Assembly (NCBI GenBank): GCA_026120185.1
Contig: JANUWF010001491.1
Coordinates: 3,844,001-3,908,000, forward strand
Length of the DNA: 64,000 nucleotides
Direction of reading: 5' to 3'
Source of the DNA: Voacanga thouarsii
Lineage: Eukaryota > Streptophyta > Magnoliopsida > Gentianales > Apocynaceae
The position numbers and the translations under genes were made by a program. How positions within the stretch are numbered: the first letter of the stretch is position 1; each line of letters starts with the position of its first letter. The notes under the pieces were generated by a model that ran no database searches, had not been told where the DNA came from, and was given only the letters and a program-made list of their open reading frames with translations. Below, piece by piece: positions 38,443 to 49,712 of this stretch.

Positions 38443-41400
38443 ATGGTGGGAGGTTTTTTTAGTCCATTGGTCGTTATTCTCAGGGAGAATAAGTTAACGG
38501 GTCCAAACTATGTGGACTGAAAGAGAAACCAGGATATAATACTCACACCCGAAGAGTATAAGTATGTCCTTTACGAGATTTACCCAGTTATTGGGGAAGG
38601 TTCCACCGCCGAAGAGCGAGAGGCTGAGAAGGTGTGGAAGAAGGCTGATGAAATGGCACGTTGCTGTATGTTAGCTTCCATGTCTAATGTGCTCCAGTCA
38701 AAACACGAGCACATGGCTTCTGCGTATGACATTAGTCAATCATTGGCCACTATGTTCGCGGACAAGAGCTGGCCCGCAAGGCAGGAGGCTCTTCAAACTA
38801 TAATAAATACTAAGATGGCTGAGGGAGCATCAGTTCGAGAGCATATGCTCAAGATGATTGCTGCTTTTGAGGAGGCAGAAATCTTAGGGGCTGTCATTGG
38901 CCCCGAGAGCCAAGTGGACATGGTTCTCGAATCTCTACCACATTCCTTCACTCAATTCAAGTTGAACTATAACATGAACAAATTGAACATGAGTTTGACT
39001 AAATTGATGAAGGAGCTCTAGATGGCGGAGAAGGTCATGAAGCCACAGTCGAAGGCCATGATTTCTAAGGTTTCTTCCACAAGAACTGGGTGTAAGCCCA
39101 GAAAGTTTAAGAGGAAGAAGGGGAATGCAGCAGCCCAGCCCAAGAACCAGCCCAAGGACAAACCAAAGGGTAAATGCTTCAAATGCGGGAAGAAGGGACA
39201 CTGGAAAAAGGAGTGTCCAGATCTTCAAGCCAAGAAAAACCCCACAGGTATTGTTTTCTATCTAGAGTCTATATCAATGGTAGGATCAACTTTTACTTGG
39301 ATTGTTGATTCAGGAGCCACTGATCATATCTGTAACTCCTTGCAGGGGTTTAAAAAGATTAGAAGTCTCAAGAAGGGTGAATATGGGCTACGCATGGGTA
39401 GTGGAGCACAAGTCTGGGCCCTTGTAGTGGGAGAGCTGGATCTTATTTTTTATTGTAATAAGATAGTGGTTTTAAAAGATATTTTATATGTACCTGGATT
39501 TCGTCAGAATTTGATTTCATTTGCAAAATTAATAAATCAAGGATATTCTGTATCTTTCCATTCTGGTATTTCAATCAGTAGAGATGGAGAAATTTTATGT
39601 ACTGGGCACATGTATGGAAATCTATTATTTTTAAACCCTATTAACAACCAATCAAATAATGCACAGTCTGAACCTTTAACTAAGAAGAGAAAGACCAATG
39701 TCAATGATTCATACCTTTTGCATCTAAGGTTAGGTCATATTAACTCAACTAGGATTCAGAGGCTAATCCATGATGGGCCTTTGGGCTCATTGAGATTGGA
39801 AAGTTGACCTCAGTGTGAATCCTGCTTGATGGGAAAGATGACAAAAAGGTCATTTACACCAAAGGCAGATAGAGCCAACGAGGTGTTGAGTCTTATTCAC
39901 TCTGATGTGTGTGGTGCATTGTCTACACCAGCTAGAGGAGGTTTTGAGTACTTCATCACTTTCACAGATGATTGTACAAGGTATGGTTACATTTACCTGA
40001 TGAGACGCAAGTCTGACTCTTTTGACAAGTTCAAGGAGTTTAAGGCTAAAGTGGAGAGTCGGACAAGTAAATTAATCAAAACCTTACGATCGGATCGTGG
40101 TGGAGAGTACCTCCTAGGTGAATTCAAGGATTATATGGTACATCATGGGATAGTGTCCCAGCTCTCGGTGCCGGGAACATCGTAGCAGAACGGAGTAGCT
40201 GAGAGAAGGAATAGGACATTGATGGAAATGGTCCGAAGCATGATGTCTCATGCTACTCTTCCAATGTCCTTTTAGGGATATGCCCTGGAGACAGCGACAT
40301 ATATTTTGAACTTGGTGCCTTCCAAGTCAGTTCTTAAGACTCCCTATGAGATGTGGATTGGGCGTAAGGCAAGTCTGAATCATCTCATGATTTGGGGTTG
40401 TCCAACTTATGTACTGGTCAAGGGAGACAAGTTGGAACCAAGATCAGAATTATGCTATTTTGTTGGGTATCCAAAAGGGACAAAGGGAGGTTACTTTTAT
40501 CATCCTAAGGAGTAGAAGGTACTAGTCAGTACCAATTCTAGATACTTGGAAGATGATTAAAGTACTTCCACTAAAGGTTCAATAAGGTTGGAACTTGAGG
40601 AGAAATTATCTACGGAATCTACTTCTTTTGGCTTGATTGTGGAACAAGAAGTGGCTTAGCCTCAAGAGCCTGTACAAATGGAGCCTTATTGTAGTGGGAG
40701 AGTCTCTAGGGTTCTGGATAGATGGACTGGAGAAGCTCTTGAGCTGGCCTCCGACCATCAGAAACAAGACCCCACGAGATACGAGGAGGCTATTGCTGAT
40801 GTCGATGCAAATCTATGGCCTGAAGCAATAAAAGCCGAGATTGAGTCTATGCACCCCAATCAGGTTTGGGATCTTGTAGCTTCACCTGAAGGGATAAAAC
40901 CCATTGGGTGCAAATGGGTGTACAAGAGAAAAAGGGGAGCGGATGGGAAGGTGAAAACCTTCAAAGCTAGGCTTGTGGTGAAATGGTACATTCAGAAAGA
41001 AGAAATCGACTATGAAGGAACCTTTTCCCCAGTAGCCATGCTTAAATCCATTCGTATCCTCCTTGACATCGCATGTCACTATGACTACAAGATATGGCAA
41101 ATGGATGTCAAGACGGCATTTTTAAATTGCATCTTAGTGAAGACATCTATATGTCCCAACCGAAAGGCTTCATTGCTGAAGGCCAGGAACATATGGTTTG
41201 CAAGCTTAAGAAGCCCATTTATGGACTTAAGCAAGTACCAAGAGCATGGAACATTCGTTTTGATGAGACTGTAAAGTCTTATGGTTTTATTCAAAATGAA
41301 GATAAGCTATGGGTGTACAAGAAACTTGAAGGCATTAATGTAGTTTTTCTTATCCTGTATGTGGATGACATCCTACTCATTGGAAATGATGTAGGGACAT

Positions 41401-42346
41401 TGTCGTCTACAGAGGTTTGGCTGTCTAGTCAATTCAGTATGAAGGACTTGGGAGAAGCCGCTACATTCTCGGGATTAGGCTTCTTAGAAATAGAAATGAG
41501 AGATTGTTAGGATTATCCCAAGCAACATACATTGACAAGATACTGGCCAAGTACAGCATGGACTCATGAAAGGGAGCTCTAATCCCATGCAGACATGGGT
41601 TATCATTTTCTTCAAGGGATTATCCTAAATTTCAAGAAGAAAAGGACAGAATGAGTAGGATTCCCTATGCTTCGGCTGTGGGAAGTCTCATGTACGCCAT
41701 GCTGTGTACTAGGCCAGATATCTGCTTTGTCATGGGCGTAGTTAGCAAATATCAGTTAAACCCTGGGGAGATTCATTGGCAAGCTGTAAAGCATATTCTC
41801 AAGTATCTTAAGGGAACGAGAGATTATATGCTGGTTTACAGGGCTGATGATTTGGTTCCTATAGGATACACAGACTCAGACTTTCAGGCGGATAAGGATA
41901 AGCGAAAATCCACTAGTGGATATGTCATCACCTTGTCTGGAGGAGCAATTTCATGGAGGAGTATCAAGCAATCTTGTATTGCTGACTCAACCATGGAAGC
42001 TGAGTATGTGGCAGCTTCGGAGGCGTCCAAGGAAGCAGTCTGGCTCCGGAAGTTCCTTTCAGAACTTGGAGTCATACCACTTATGGACAGGCCGATTGTG
42101 ATGTATTGCGACAACACTGGAGTAGTATCGCAATCTAAGGAACATTGGAACCACAAGAAGGGAAAACACATCGAGAGGGAGTACCACCTGAACCGGGATT
42201 TCATCCAGAGACGGGAAGTCATAGTGGAACATATTGCCTATGAGAACAATCTAGCAGATCCATTCACCAAGCCTTTGGGTGAGAGAGTCTACAAGAGACA
42301 CTTAGATGCCATAGGGGTGGGCAGCTACGGACATACTTTGTCTTAG
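38443..42346 (+). pseudogene. Copia gag-pol A
   Basis: Order: gag (ATG 38443), zinc knuckle CFKCGKKGHWKKEC near 39177, protease DSGATDHICNS near 39307, integrase (HLRLGHIN, then CESC; FTDDCTRYGYIYLM; DRGGEY), RT (GCKWVYKRKRG; YVDDILLIGND at about 41356-41388) and RNase H (SDFQADKDKRKSTSGY, CDNTGV, ENNLADPFTKPL), ending at 42346. In-frame stops include codon 26 (TGA 38518), TAG 39019, TGA 39805, TAG 40183, a TAG in the integrase FWGY motif near 40274 and TAG 40513. One-base losses shift the frame near 41125 and 41466. This is the only + strand copy that keeps the RT catalytic motif, but it cannot make an intact polyprotein. Confidence 0.92.
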
Positions 42347-42362
42347 AGTGCAAGTGGGAGAT

Positions 42363-42424
42363 TGTTTTTTTTTTCTCTCAGTTTTTTTCCCCGTGAGCAT
42401 GCTCCCTTGTTTTTCTTCCCTTCA
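42363..42424 (+). repeat. 62-bp remnant of the middle LTR
   Basis: Directly after the polypurine tract (GTGGGAGAT, ending 42362) the LTR start TGTT runs straight into the last part of the LTR (T-run, CTCTCAG ... CTTCCCTTCA), and a second primer-binding site follows. The two breakpoints share the short word TTGTT and a T-run, so about 2 kb was probably lost by microhomology-mediated deletion. Confidence 0.88.
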
Positions 42425-42427
42425 AAG

Positions 42428-42440
42428 TGGTATCAGAGCC
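42428..42440 (+). promoter_or_regulatory. Primer-binding site of internal region B
   Basis: TGGTATCAGAGCC, identical to 36677-36689, three bases after the LTR stub. Confidence 0.9.
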
Positions 42441-44202
42441 ACAAGTTCCTTGATCAACTTAGAGAGCTTGGTAGTTAATAAAAATGGAGAAGATGATAGT
42501 TTGGTGCTTAAACCTGTGATCCTTCGCTGTTTTGGTATGGGATAGCATGATTGTATGCTCCACAGTGAAGCATAGGATTCACTGTAAAAAAATTTTTGGG
42601 TTTGATGTTTTGATCGTGTAAACCCAATTTAAATGGGTATTGGCGGTTGTGATTTTGTTTTGGATGAGTTTTTGTAAGTAAAAATGTCCAAAGAAGCCAA
42701 AGAAAGAAATAGCAGAAGCTTTGCAATTTTTGCGCGGAAGAAGAAAAAAAAAAAAACGAAGAAGAAGCATTGTTCATAAGCCGCCGAGCTGACACCGTTG
42801 GTGGGTCTGGAGCCGTGTCGCTAAATCGGCTTGATAGAGCCAGCGCACGAGCCTATTGCTTGCAAATTTGCAAATGGTGCGCATGTATTCGGGCCGACAC
42901 GCGGGTCAACAGCTGAGAGCAGATGGAGCGGGTCGCGGGAGGGCGGAGCTCTCCACGGGTTGCCGCTGCGTCTGATATGGTGCGGATGGTGCACCGGGGG
43001 GCGCGGTGGACCGAAGAACAAAAGGCACCGATCTGGTGGGTGCACGTGGACCGCAGTGTTTTTTTGTAATTTTTTTTTTCTTTTTCGTTTTGGGTCCCAT
43101 ACTAGGCGAAGTTAAGATTTTTGCAATAATTTAGATTCTTGGAATATATTTGCATGAAAAATATTAGTAAGGGATTTTAGGATTAAACAAGATAATTAAT
43201 TAATTAATTAATTAATTAATTAATGTGTTTAATTCTATTATTTGGACACTTAGGTTTAAAAATAGAAGCGCATGAAAACGTTTACTGTTTTCTAGCATAC
43301 TATTTTTTTTTGTGTACCTATGTGCGTCTTTTCTCAAAGACCAAAGTCTTTGGGAACATTTTTGACAAGAAAAATATTTTTCTTCAAAAAAAATTAAATG
43401 GTTATTTTAATTTGCACAAAAATTAATCATTGGATATTTTCTCAAAGGATTTAATCATTGACATAGAGAATATATTGGATTTAGATATTTTTGTAAATTA
43501 AAATGGAGAGCCATTTTGTTTTCTTTTGCACCAGAAAAATTGTTTTGTCAAATAAACTTGAGACCAAAATCTCTAGAAATTTTTAATTGGAAAATTTTTG
43601 AAATCATTAAGTTTTAACTTAAATAAAATTAGTCCATGGAAAAATCTCTCAAATGATATAAACCTTGACATAGAAATTTTAGTGGATTTAGATATTTTAT
43701 TTTAAGTTAAGGAAAAATTTAATGGAAATTTCAAAATGATATTTTTCAGAAAACTTTTATTTTAAAAGACTAAGTGGGAGAGGGGTTCCAACGGCCCCAC
43801 GGCTTCCATCACGATCCTCATTATAGATCGTGAGTCCCCTCACGTCACCCTGGGAGTGAACCCGTATAGGATGGGGATACCCTAAGGATCTAGATCTAAT
43901 GGAGGGATATAATTAATCACCCGGGGCACATATTATGATCGGCCAGCCCACGTTGGAGGTTATAGTGCGAGGTATGTCCATAGGAAATGAGAGGAAACGG
44001 CCATCCCCTCGATAGAGTTATCCTCTAGACCATTACCTAGAAAGGAAATTAATTTGTGGTGGTTAATACACTTAGCTTAGGGAACTGTTAATCATCCTAA
44101 GAAGCTATGTCAGTTTTCCTGAGAGCCAAATTATTTTCAGTGCACAAATTTTATTTTGTTTTCACAAACTAAATTCTTTCTTTTATTTTTCGATTTTCAG
44201 AA
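42441..44202 (+). other. Long 5' leader of region B
   Basis: Collinear with the leader of A: GTAAGT at 42674-42679, GC-rich block about 42775-43060, an AATT run expanded to 7 units (about 43193-43224, against 5 in A), and the polypyrimidine-AG ending at 44200. Small insertions and deletions distinguish it from A. Confidence 0.7.
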
Positions 44203-47200
44203 ATGGTGGGAGGTTCTTTTAGTTCATTGGCCGTTATTCTCAGGGAGAATAAGTTAACGGGTCTAAATTATGTGGACTGAAAGAGAAACTTGGATATAAT
44301 ACTCATAGCCGAAGAGTATAAGTATGTCCTTTACGAGACCTACCCTATTATCGGGGAAGGTTCCACCGCCGAAGAGCGAGAGCCTGAGAAGGCATGGAAG
44401 AAGGTTGATGAAATAGCATGTTGCTATATGTTAGCCTCCATGTCTAATGTGCTCCAGTCAAAGCACAAGCACATTGCTTCTGCGTATGACATTAGTCAAT
44501 CATTAGCTACTATGTTCGCGGACAAGAGCCGGCCCGCAAGGCAGGAGGCTCTTCGAACTATAATAAACACTAAGATGGCTGAGGGAGCATCAGTTCGAGA
44601 GCATATGCTCAAGATGATTGCTGCTTTCGAGGAGGCAGAAATCTTAGGGGCTGTCATTGGCCCCGAGAGTCAAGTGGACATGGTTCTCGAATCTCTACCA
44701 CCTTCCTTCACTCAATTCAAGTTGAACTATAACATGAACAAATTGAACATGAGTTTGACTGAATTGATGAAGGAGCTCCAGATGGCGGAGAAGGTCATGA
44801 AGCCACAGTCGAAGGCCATGATTGCTAAGGTTTCTTCCACAAGAACTGGGTGTAAGCCCAGAAAGTTTAAGAGGAAGAAGGGGAACGCAGCAGCCCAGCC
44901 CAAGAACCAGCCCAAGGACAAACCAAAGGGTAAATGCTTCAAATGCGGGAAGAAGGGACACTGGAAAAAGGAGTGTCCAGATCTTCAAGCCAAGAAAAAC
45001 CCCACAGGTATTGTTTTCTATCTAGAGTCTATATCAATGGTAGGATCAACTTCCACTTGGATTGTTGATTCAGGAGCCACTGATCATATCTGTAACTCCT
45101 TGCAGGGGTTTAGAAAGATTAGAAGTCTCAAGAAGGGTGAATATGGGCTACGCGTGGGTAGTGGAGCACAAGTCTGGGCCCTTGTAGTGGGAGAGCTGGA
45201 TCTTATTTTTTATTGTAATAAGATAGTGGTTTTAAAAGATATTTTATATGTACCTGGATTTCGTCAGAATTTGATTTCAGTTGCAAAATTAATAAATCAA
45301 GGATATTCTGTATCTTTCCATTCTGGTATTTCAATCAGTAGAGATGGAGAAATTTTATGTACTGGGCACATGTATGGAAATCTATTATTTTTAAACCATA
45401 TTAACAACCAATCAAATAATGCACAGTCTGAACCTTTAACTAAGAAGAGAAAGACCAATGTCAATGATTCATACCTTTGGCATCTAAGGTTAGGTCATAT
45501 TAACTCAACTAGGATTCAGAGGCTAATCCATGATGGGCCTTTGGGCTCATTGAGATTGGAAAGTTGACCTCAGTGTGAATCCTGCTTGATGGGAAAGATG
45601 ATAAAAAGGTCATTTATACCAAAGGCGGATAGAGCTAAGGAGGTGTTGAGTCTTGTTCACTCTGATGTATGTGGTGCATTGTCTACACCAGCTAGAGGAG
45701 TTTTGAGTACTTCATCACTTTCACAGATGATTGTACAAGGTATGGTTACATTTACCTGATGAGACGAAAGTCTGACTCTTTTGATAAGTTCAAGGTGTTT
45801 AAGGCTAAAGTGGAGTGTCAGACAGGTAAATTAATCAAAACCTTACGATCGGATCGTGGTGGAGAGTACTTCCTAGGTGAATTCAAGGATTACATGGTAC
45901 ATCATGGGATAGTATCCCAGCTCACTTTGCCAGGAACACCATAGCATAACGGAGTAGCTGAGAGAAGGAATATGACATTGATGGAAATGGTCCGAAGCAT
46001 GATGTCTCATGCTACTCTTCCAGTGTCCTTTTGGGGATATGCCCTGGAGACATCGGCATATATTCTGAACTTGGTGCCTTCCAAGTCAGTACCTAGGACT
46101 CCTTATGAGATGTGGACTGGGCGTAAGCCAAGTCTGAATCATCTCTGGATTTGAGGTTTCCAGCTTATGTACTGGTCCAGGGAGACAAGTTGGAACCAAG
46201 ATCAGAATTATGCTATTTTGTTGGGTATCCAAAAGGGACAAAGGGAGGTTACTTTTATCATCCTAAGGAGCAGAAGGTACTAGTCAGTACCAATGCTAGA
46301 TATACTTGGAAGGTGATCAAAGTACTTCCACTAAAGGTTCAACAAAGTTGGAACTTGAGAAGAAATTATCTACGGAATCTACTTCTTCTGGCCCGATTGT
46401 GGAACAAGAAGAAGCTCAGCCTCAAAAGCTTGTACAAATGCAGCCTCGTCGTAGTGGGAGAGTGTCTATGGTTCCGGATAGATGGACTGGAGAAACTTTT
46501 GAGCTGGTCTCCGACCATCAGGAACAAGACCCCACTAGATGTAAGGAGGCTATTGCTGATGCCGATGCAAATCTATGGCATGAAGCAATGAAAGCCGAGA
46601 TTGAATCTATGCACCTCAATTAGGTTTGGGATCTTATACCTTCACCTGAAGGGATAAAATCCATTGGGTGCAAGTGGGTGTACAAGAGAAAAAGGGGAGC
46701 GGATGGGAAGGTGGAAACCTTTAAAGCTAGGCTTGTGGCGAAAAGGTTTACTCAGAAAGAGGGAATCGACTATGAGGAAACCTTTTCCCGGGTAGCCATG
46801 CTTAAATCCATTCGTATCCTCCTTGACATCGCATGTCACTATGACTACGAGATATGGCAAATGGATGTCAAGACGGTATTTTTAAATAGCCATCTTAGTG
46901 AAGACATCTATATGTCCCAACTGAAAGGCTTCATTGCTGAAGGCCAAGAACATATGGTTTGCAAGTTTAAGAAGTCCATTTATATACTTAAGCAGGCCTC
47001 AAGAGCATGGAACATTCGTTTTGATGAGACTGTAAAGTCTTATTCTCAAGTATCTTAAGGGAATGAGAGATTATATGCTGGTTTACAGGGCTGATGATTT
47101 CGTTCCTACAGAATACACAGACTCAGACTTCCTGGCGGATAAGGATGAGAGAAATTCCACTAGTGGATATGTCTTCATCTTGTCTGGAGGAGCAATTTCA

Positions 47201-47587
47201 TGGAGGAGTATCAAGCAATCTTGTATTGCTGACTCAACCATGGAAGCTGAGTATGTGGCAGCTTTGGAGGCATCCAAGGAAGCAGTCTGGCTCCGGAAGT
47301 TCCTTTCAGAACCTGGAGTGGTACCACTTATGGACAGACCGATTGTGATGTATTGCGACAACACTGGAGCAGTATCACAATCTAAGGAACATTGGAACCA
47401 CAAGAAGGGAAAACACATTGAGAGGAAGTACCACATGATTCTGGATTTCGTCCAGAGACGGGAAGTTGTGGTGGAACATATTGCCTCAGAAAATAATCTA
47501 GCAGATCCATTTACCAAGCCTTTGGCTGAAAGAGTCATCAAGAGACACTTAGACGTCATATGGGTGGGCACCTATGGACTTACCTAG
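44203..47587 (+). pseudogene. Copia gag-pol B, lacking the RT active site
   Basis: The best-preserved stretch is the open frame 44290-45567: gag, zinc knuckle (CFKCGKKGHWKKEC) and protease (DSGATDHIC). Integrase follows with a one-base loss near 45698 (GARGG lost its frame) and a TAG at 45942. RT begins at about 46678 and then jumps at 47041-47043 from VKSY straight into the RNase H connection. Relative to A, 514 bp (41283-41796) are missing, including YVDD; the junction shares TAT. RNase H continues to GTYGLT-stop at 47587. Stops at codon 26, 45565 and 45942 are shared with A. Confidence 0.92.
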
Positions 47588-47598
47588 TCTTAGAGTGC

Positions 47599-47609
47599 AA
47601 GTGGGAGAT
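47599..47609 (+). promoter_or_regulatory. Polypurine tract of composite AB
   Basis: AAGTGGGAGAT immediately before the 3' LTR. The same tract precedes the LTR stub at about 42352-42362, and its reverse complement follows the LTRs of C, D and (degenerate) E. Confidence 0.85.
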
Positions 47610-49650
47610 TGTTGGATTGTATGCCCTCTTAAACTAAGTTTCTGATGTAAAATCGAATATTTTAATTAAAGAATTTATTTTTAGAAATTGTTTGTGCACA
47701 ATTTCATTCGGAACAGACCCATTGTGTTTAAATAAGTGATCTACGTGAATGGTGTTCTTTCACAGTGAGGAATGGATCACAGGTTATTAAACACATAAAC
47801 ATTTGTTCTTAACCTATTGATGAGAATGAGAATCTCATCATGTTTAGGTTATTATGTTATGAATTCCAAATGGGGAATGGCTTACCTTTGGCCAGTGAGC
47901 AGTCCACTCACTTCATGACATAAGCGTATTTCGAATACGTAGGACAAGACCTGTAGTAGTGGTTTCTAAAAGTACTATATGATAGAAACCTAGACTGCTA
48001 CCACTACAGCGTGGACTAATGCTCTACGACTTGAGTATGAGTTGTGGTCTGACGAAGCTGGAAGCATAAGCTTTGATATGCTATAGTTGAGGTTCTTTAG
48101 TAGAACCAATATACTTGTGTATTGGGTATATGTAACTAGTTAGTTAAGACAGACTTGTACAAGATAGTTTCTACACTATATCGCCCCTTGTGGTTATCCG
48201 AATGATCTAAAATGTCCAGGGCCCTGGGAAATATGACTCGGATGTTTGCTTTAGGGTAGCTCCCTTGGAAAGCGGAAACACTCTAGGAAGTCGCGGATCA
48301 TTGGACTAGAAGCCTAAGGATGGTAGATGTCATTTAGAGGGGTGTTAGTACACTTCTTCCTCTCTAAATGTACGACGATGTGTAGAGGGGTATTTTAGTC
48401 ATTTCACCTGTAGGTCGGAGACTTTGCTAATGCAGCATTGTCCTTGGGGTCAATATTTCCTTATGGTGATATTAGGAAATATTTAAAATGCAAAATACAA
48501 CTATTTATATAGCAGGGGTATTTTGGTCATTTTAGCAGCCAAGACGATGTGTCTTTTTGTTCCTCGGAATAGCCCGTAAGTCCTAATTAATTTTGGGTTG
48601 AGGAATTGGTCTCAGTTCAAGAGGATTTTAGTTTATTTTATTTTATTTTATTCAGGATTTCTAATTTATTATTAGACAGGAATAAAATAAATAAATAAAA
48701 AAAATAAAAAAAATGGGAGTTGAGAGAAATTAATTATCTGGTTTAATTAGTTAATTAATTATTCAGGGCCTAGGTCCAGTATGAATAATTAGAAAATTAA
48801 CTTGGGCTTAAAGTCAGAGGAAATAATTAATGCTTAATTATTTATTAGGTTATTTATATAAGCCCAAGAAATAAATAATTAAAGATTAATTATTTTGGTT
48901 CATTTGGGCTCATTAATTATTTATTGGGTTATTTATATAAGCCCAGGAAATAAATAATTAATGTTTATTATTTTGGGCCTTTTGGGTCCAAGAAAAATAA
49001 TAAATATTATTTCGACCCAATAGCTTGGACCGTAGGGTTTCTTCTTGATATGGTTCAGATGAGTTTAGGGTTAAACCAAACTTATTCTCAGGATAACATC
49101 CGGATGTTTGAAATATGATATTCTGGGGATATGTTTATCAAATGTTGGAGACCTAGTTTTGGCTAACAATAAACAAGACTCTTGGATATAGAAAACCCTA
49201 ATTTTCCCTAGTTTTTCTCTCTTCCTCACGTAAGCACTCCCTTACGCCTCTCTTCCCACACAGCTCTCTTTCTCGTGAGGTTTTCTTTATCCTCTTGTTC
49301 TTGGTTCTTTGCTAACCAATAGCAGGAGAACCAAGGAGATTGGGGACCACTCTTCTTCACTGTTGTGTTCACCAACAAGAAGTTGGGCAGTGGCATATTC
49401 TGAGAGTTGAAGAGCTTGGCGTTCATGCAAACTAGGCGAAGAAGGAGGTTAGCGGGATTTCAACCGGAAGCTTTTTCAAGTGGGCAAGGCGAAGCTATTC
49501 CTGTCGTTCAATTCACTCATATTTAACCTAGTAGGTTTAAAGCACGCAAATGTATGATCTTAACGTTTCCGTGCTGCCATTAAGGCTTGGTTTTTTTTTT
49601 CTCTCTGTTTTTTTCCCTGTGAGCATGCTCCCCTATTTTTCTTCCATTCA
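47610..49650 (+). repeat. 3' LTR of composite AB
   Basis: About 2.04 kb, starting TGTTGGATTGTATGCC and ending CTTCCATTCA, followed by the target duplication GTCCT (49651-49655). Confidence 0.92.
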
Positions 49651-49712
49651 GTCCTTGAATTCACCAAGGAGGTATTCTCCATCATGATCCGATCGTAAGG
49701 TCTTGATCTATT
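49651..49712 (-). pseudogene. Copia integrase sliver of element D between AB and E
   Basis: This 62-bp piece (including the second GTCCT) reads TTGAATTCACCAAGGAGG ... CGATCGTAAGGTCTTGAT, matching the integrase DRGGEY / GEFKDY region of the other copies on the minus strand. It links the fragment ending at 34611 with the one starting at 63239. Confidence 0.85.

Larger units (their letters stand above)
34612..49650 (+). mobile_element. Composite tandem Copia element AB (LTR - A - LTR stub - B - LTR), 15 kb
   Basis: The outer LTRs (34612-36673, 47610-49650) share family ends TGTTGG..TTCA and are bracketed by GTCCT. Between them lie two complete-length internal regions, each beginning with a TGGTATCAGAGCC primer-binding site and ending in the polypurine tract AAGTGGGAGAT. 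Where a middle LTR should be there is only a 62-bp 3' end stub. A normal member would be near 9.5-10 kb. Both internal regions are coding-dead and share several stops. Confidence 0.88.

Noticed and set aside
49708..49712. Target duplication for Copia element E
   Set aside because: CTATT on the left and ATACA on the right do not match, so no duplication is claimed even though the insertion itself is clear.
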